The notes under the pieces are model-generated. The model worked only from the letters and a program-made list of their open reading frames with translations. It was not told where the DNA came from and did no database searches. The translations under genes and the position numbers were made by a program. A stretch of 64,000 nucleotides of DNA from Larus michahellis (Eukaryota > Chordata > Aves > Charadriiformes > Laridae): positions 6,160,501-6,224,500 of the forward strand of contig NC_133910.1 in assembly GCF_964199755.1 (NCBI RefSeq). The letters run 5' to 3'. Numbering within the stretch: the first letter of the stretch is position 1; every line of letters begins with the position of its first letter. Shown piece after piece: positions 62,301 through 64,000 of this stretch.

Positions 62301-64000
62301 TCCTCAGATATCACATTAGTAACTTCTAAACTTCTTCAACACAGAGTAAACTCACCAGCAACCTTCATCTGTCATCTATTGCTCTGATCCCACATCTCAC
62401 CCCAGTCAGCTGCTACAATTCCCTTTCATCACGCCCATCCGGTTACGCTGCAAACCGCTTGTGGGACATTTATTCCACTCAACTTTCCCCATAAAGTTAT
62501 TTGTGCAGGTTTCATTGCAAACAGCGTGCACCTCGGGCACTAGAGATACCCTTTCCAACGCCAGCCTACTTAAGCCTTGTCCACCCTGCAGACTTGCTCG
62601 TAAGTAGTTCCCATTACTGTTAACACCATTTCAGCTGTTTTCAGCATTGGGCTGACGGCGCTTCTTCTAAGCCACTACAATTTACACAGTGGTTGATACT
62701 AGCTGCTAGAAGCCGGAGTGACATCTCTACAAGGGCTCCCAGCATTGTTAGCACTGCTGCAGCTTAACAAACATTACCAACAATAGGAAAGTGTTCTGTT
62801 CTGTTGCTGTGTTCTTCCTAAAAGGTTACCTAAACCAGACATGGTTTATTAAGCTACTGAGGAAGCTATTCTAATAGGCTGCAGGGTCCTGTGCTCCAAG
62901 CACTGGAACGGACAATGTAGACACCCATTCCTTCACTATGAATTACGATAAAAATCACAAGAGATGCAGGCAGACCAACTCTCCAGCAGAAAACCTGAGG
63001 TAGCCTAGAGAAACTCATCTACAAAACAGGCATTTTGAGTTCTACAGTTATGATTACAATATTATTTTTCATAGCATGGTCTGCCAGATTTATGTTTCTA
63101 TGAGTTTGACCTCAAATTCAGGCTCAAGCAGATCCTGGGAAGTCAAGAAGCTTTCAAGAAGATGCTTTCAAAGAAGAGCACTTTTCAAGCAACAGATGGA
63201 AACATCCGAGTCACTGAAGGAATTTTAGATAGTCTTGAGGAAACCTGGGATATTGAGGACAATTTTAGGTTCTCTTCTCCACAATTCTTCCAATTCTCTT
63301 CTTGTATGCTCCTTTACTCAACACGTAATCCTTCTCCAGACAGCTGCTGGCATACATCAGCCAATTAGACTTAGCCAGTAACAGGTTGGAAGGGAAGCTA
63401 AGACACAGGATGGTGAGACAATTAACTAAGGCTGTATAGGAACACGGGGTAGAGACAGGAAAAGGCCCCAGATTGTTCAGTCCTGTGCTGTAGCAACTGA
63501 AAAAAACCCACAACTAACAACAAAACACACCTTTTCACACTGAAGCATTTGTGAATGCTCTAGTAGGTTAGAGGATTAAACTCTTGATGAAGTCCCTCAT
63601 AGAGTACATGAAAGTATTTAAATCTGTTACTTTTGAAAGCAAGCTTGAAATGGAAGACAGGCAGACAGATTTTAATTTATGAGCAGATAACAAACGGCCC
63701 AGGGGAAGACTGGCCCACGCTAAGCCATGGTGAGCACTCTTCACTCCATGGAGCTCCTCAGCAAGCTAGGCCTGCCCTGCCCCAAAATTCACCCTCTAGA
63801 CTGGGTCACAGTTGCCTACCAGTGCTCATACGAGCACAACAGCATGAATCAAAGGCTGTAACAAGAACATAGCTTGGAACAAGTCATTTCATTAAATTGC
63901 ACTTGCTTCATTTCCTGAAGATATAGGTATGTGGACTACAGGGTTTTTTTTCCTAATTTTAGCTGTAGCAAGCTGATAACCTCAGCCTGTGACACCACAG

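Larger units (their letters stand above)
54909..64000 (-). other. BRINP1: BRINP1 intron 2, 3' part (continues past window)
   Basis: I looked on the minus strand for the first coding exon (signal peptide plus about 70 residues, ending in phase 2) and found no match. The stretch therefore looks intronic to the window edge. It contains a CR1 fragment (57564-57838), a 24-A run, a degenerate minisatellite (about 59185-59395) and an AT-rich block near 58070-58330. Confidence 0.8.

Overview
The window looks like a stretch of avian genome, gene-poor and rich in introns. The evidence is one vertebrate neural gene on the minus strand with fairly short introns, several CR1-type LINE 3' fragments (some keeping the AATCATAG / ATTCTATG-like end repeats typical of bird CR1), simple repeats, and no bacterial-style gene packing. 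The protein-coding content is BRINP1 (BMP/retinoic acid-inducible neural-specific protein 1, also called DBC1 or FAM5A). I place it in birds from CR1 type and intron size. I cannot name the species.

Layout by position. About 1-26,930 is intergenic sequence downstream of BRINP1. No exon is recognisable there. It holds an old CR1-like fragment (~6.2 kb), a clearer CR1 (18.0-18.4 kb), microsatellites, a polypurine block and a short perfect hairpin. About 26,933-27,275 is the probable BRINP1 3' UTR, with a candidate AATAAA and a strongly A-rich block when read on the gene strand. 27,276-54,908 carries six BRINP1 coding exons on the minus strand (exons 8 to 3 in left-to-right order), split by introns of 6.3, 5.5, 7.2, 1.3 and 5.2 kb. 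54,909-64,000 is the 3' part of the intron upstream of exon 3. The first coding exon (signal peptide and N-terminus) lies beyond the right edge.

The gene model fits together well. All five internal junctions are GT-AG. The phases join without a frameshift or stop. The six exons total 2,068 nt, exactly 218 nt short of a 761-codon BRINP1 reading frame plus stop. The protein is a secreted or ER-routed neural glycoprotein with a MACPF domain, a cysteine-rich EGF-like segment and a long conserved C-terminal region. No second protein gene, tRNA, rRNA, CRISPR array or operon was found. Other open frames are shadows of BRINP1 exons, CR1 coding remnants or chance frames in low-complexity sequence. I did not find a new biological system. 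The leads worth checking are non-coding: palindromes, a POU-like composite site, a retroviral primer-site-like motif, unusual purine tracts and AT-rich blocks that could be conserved enhancers.
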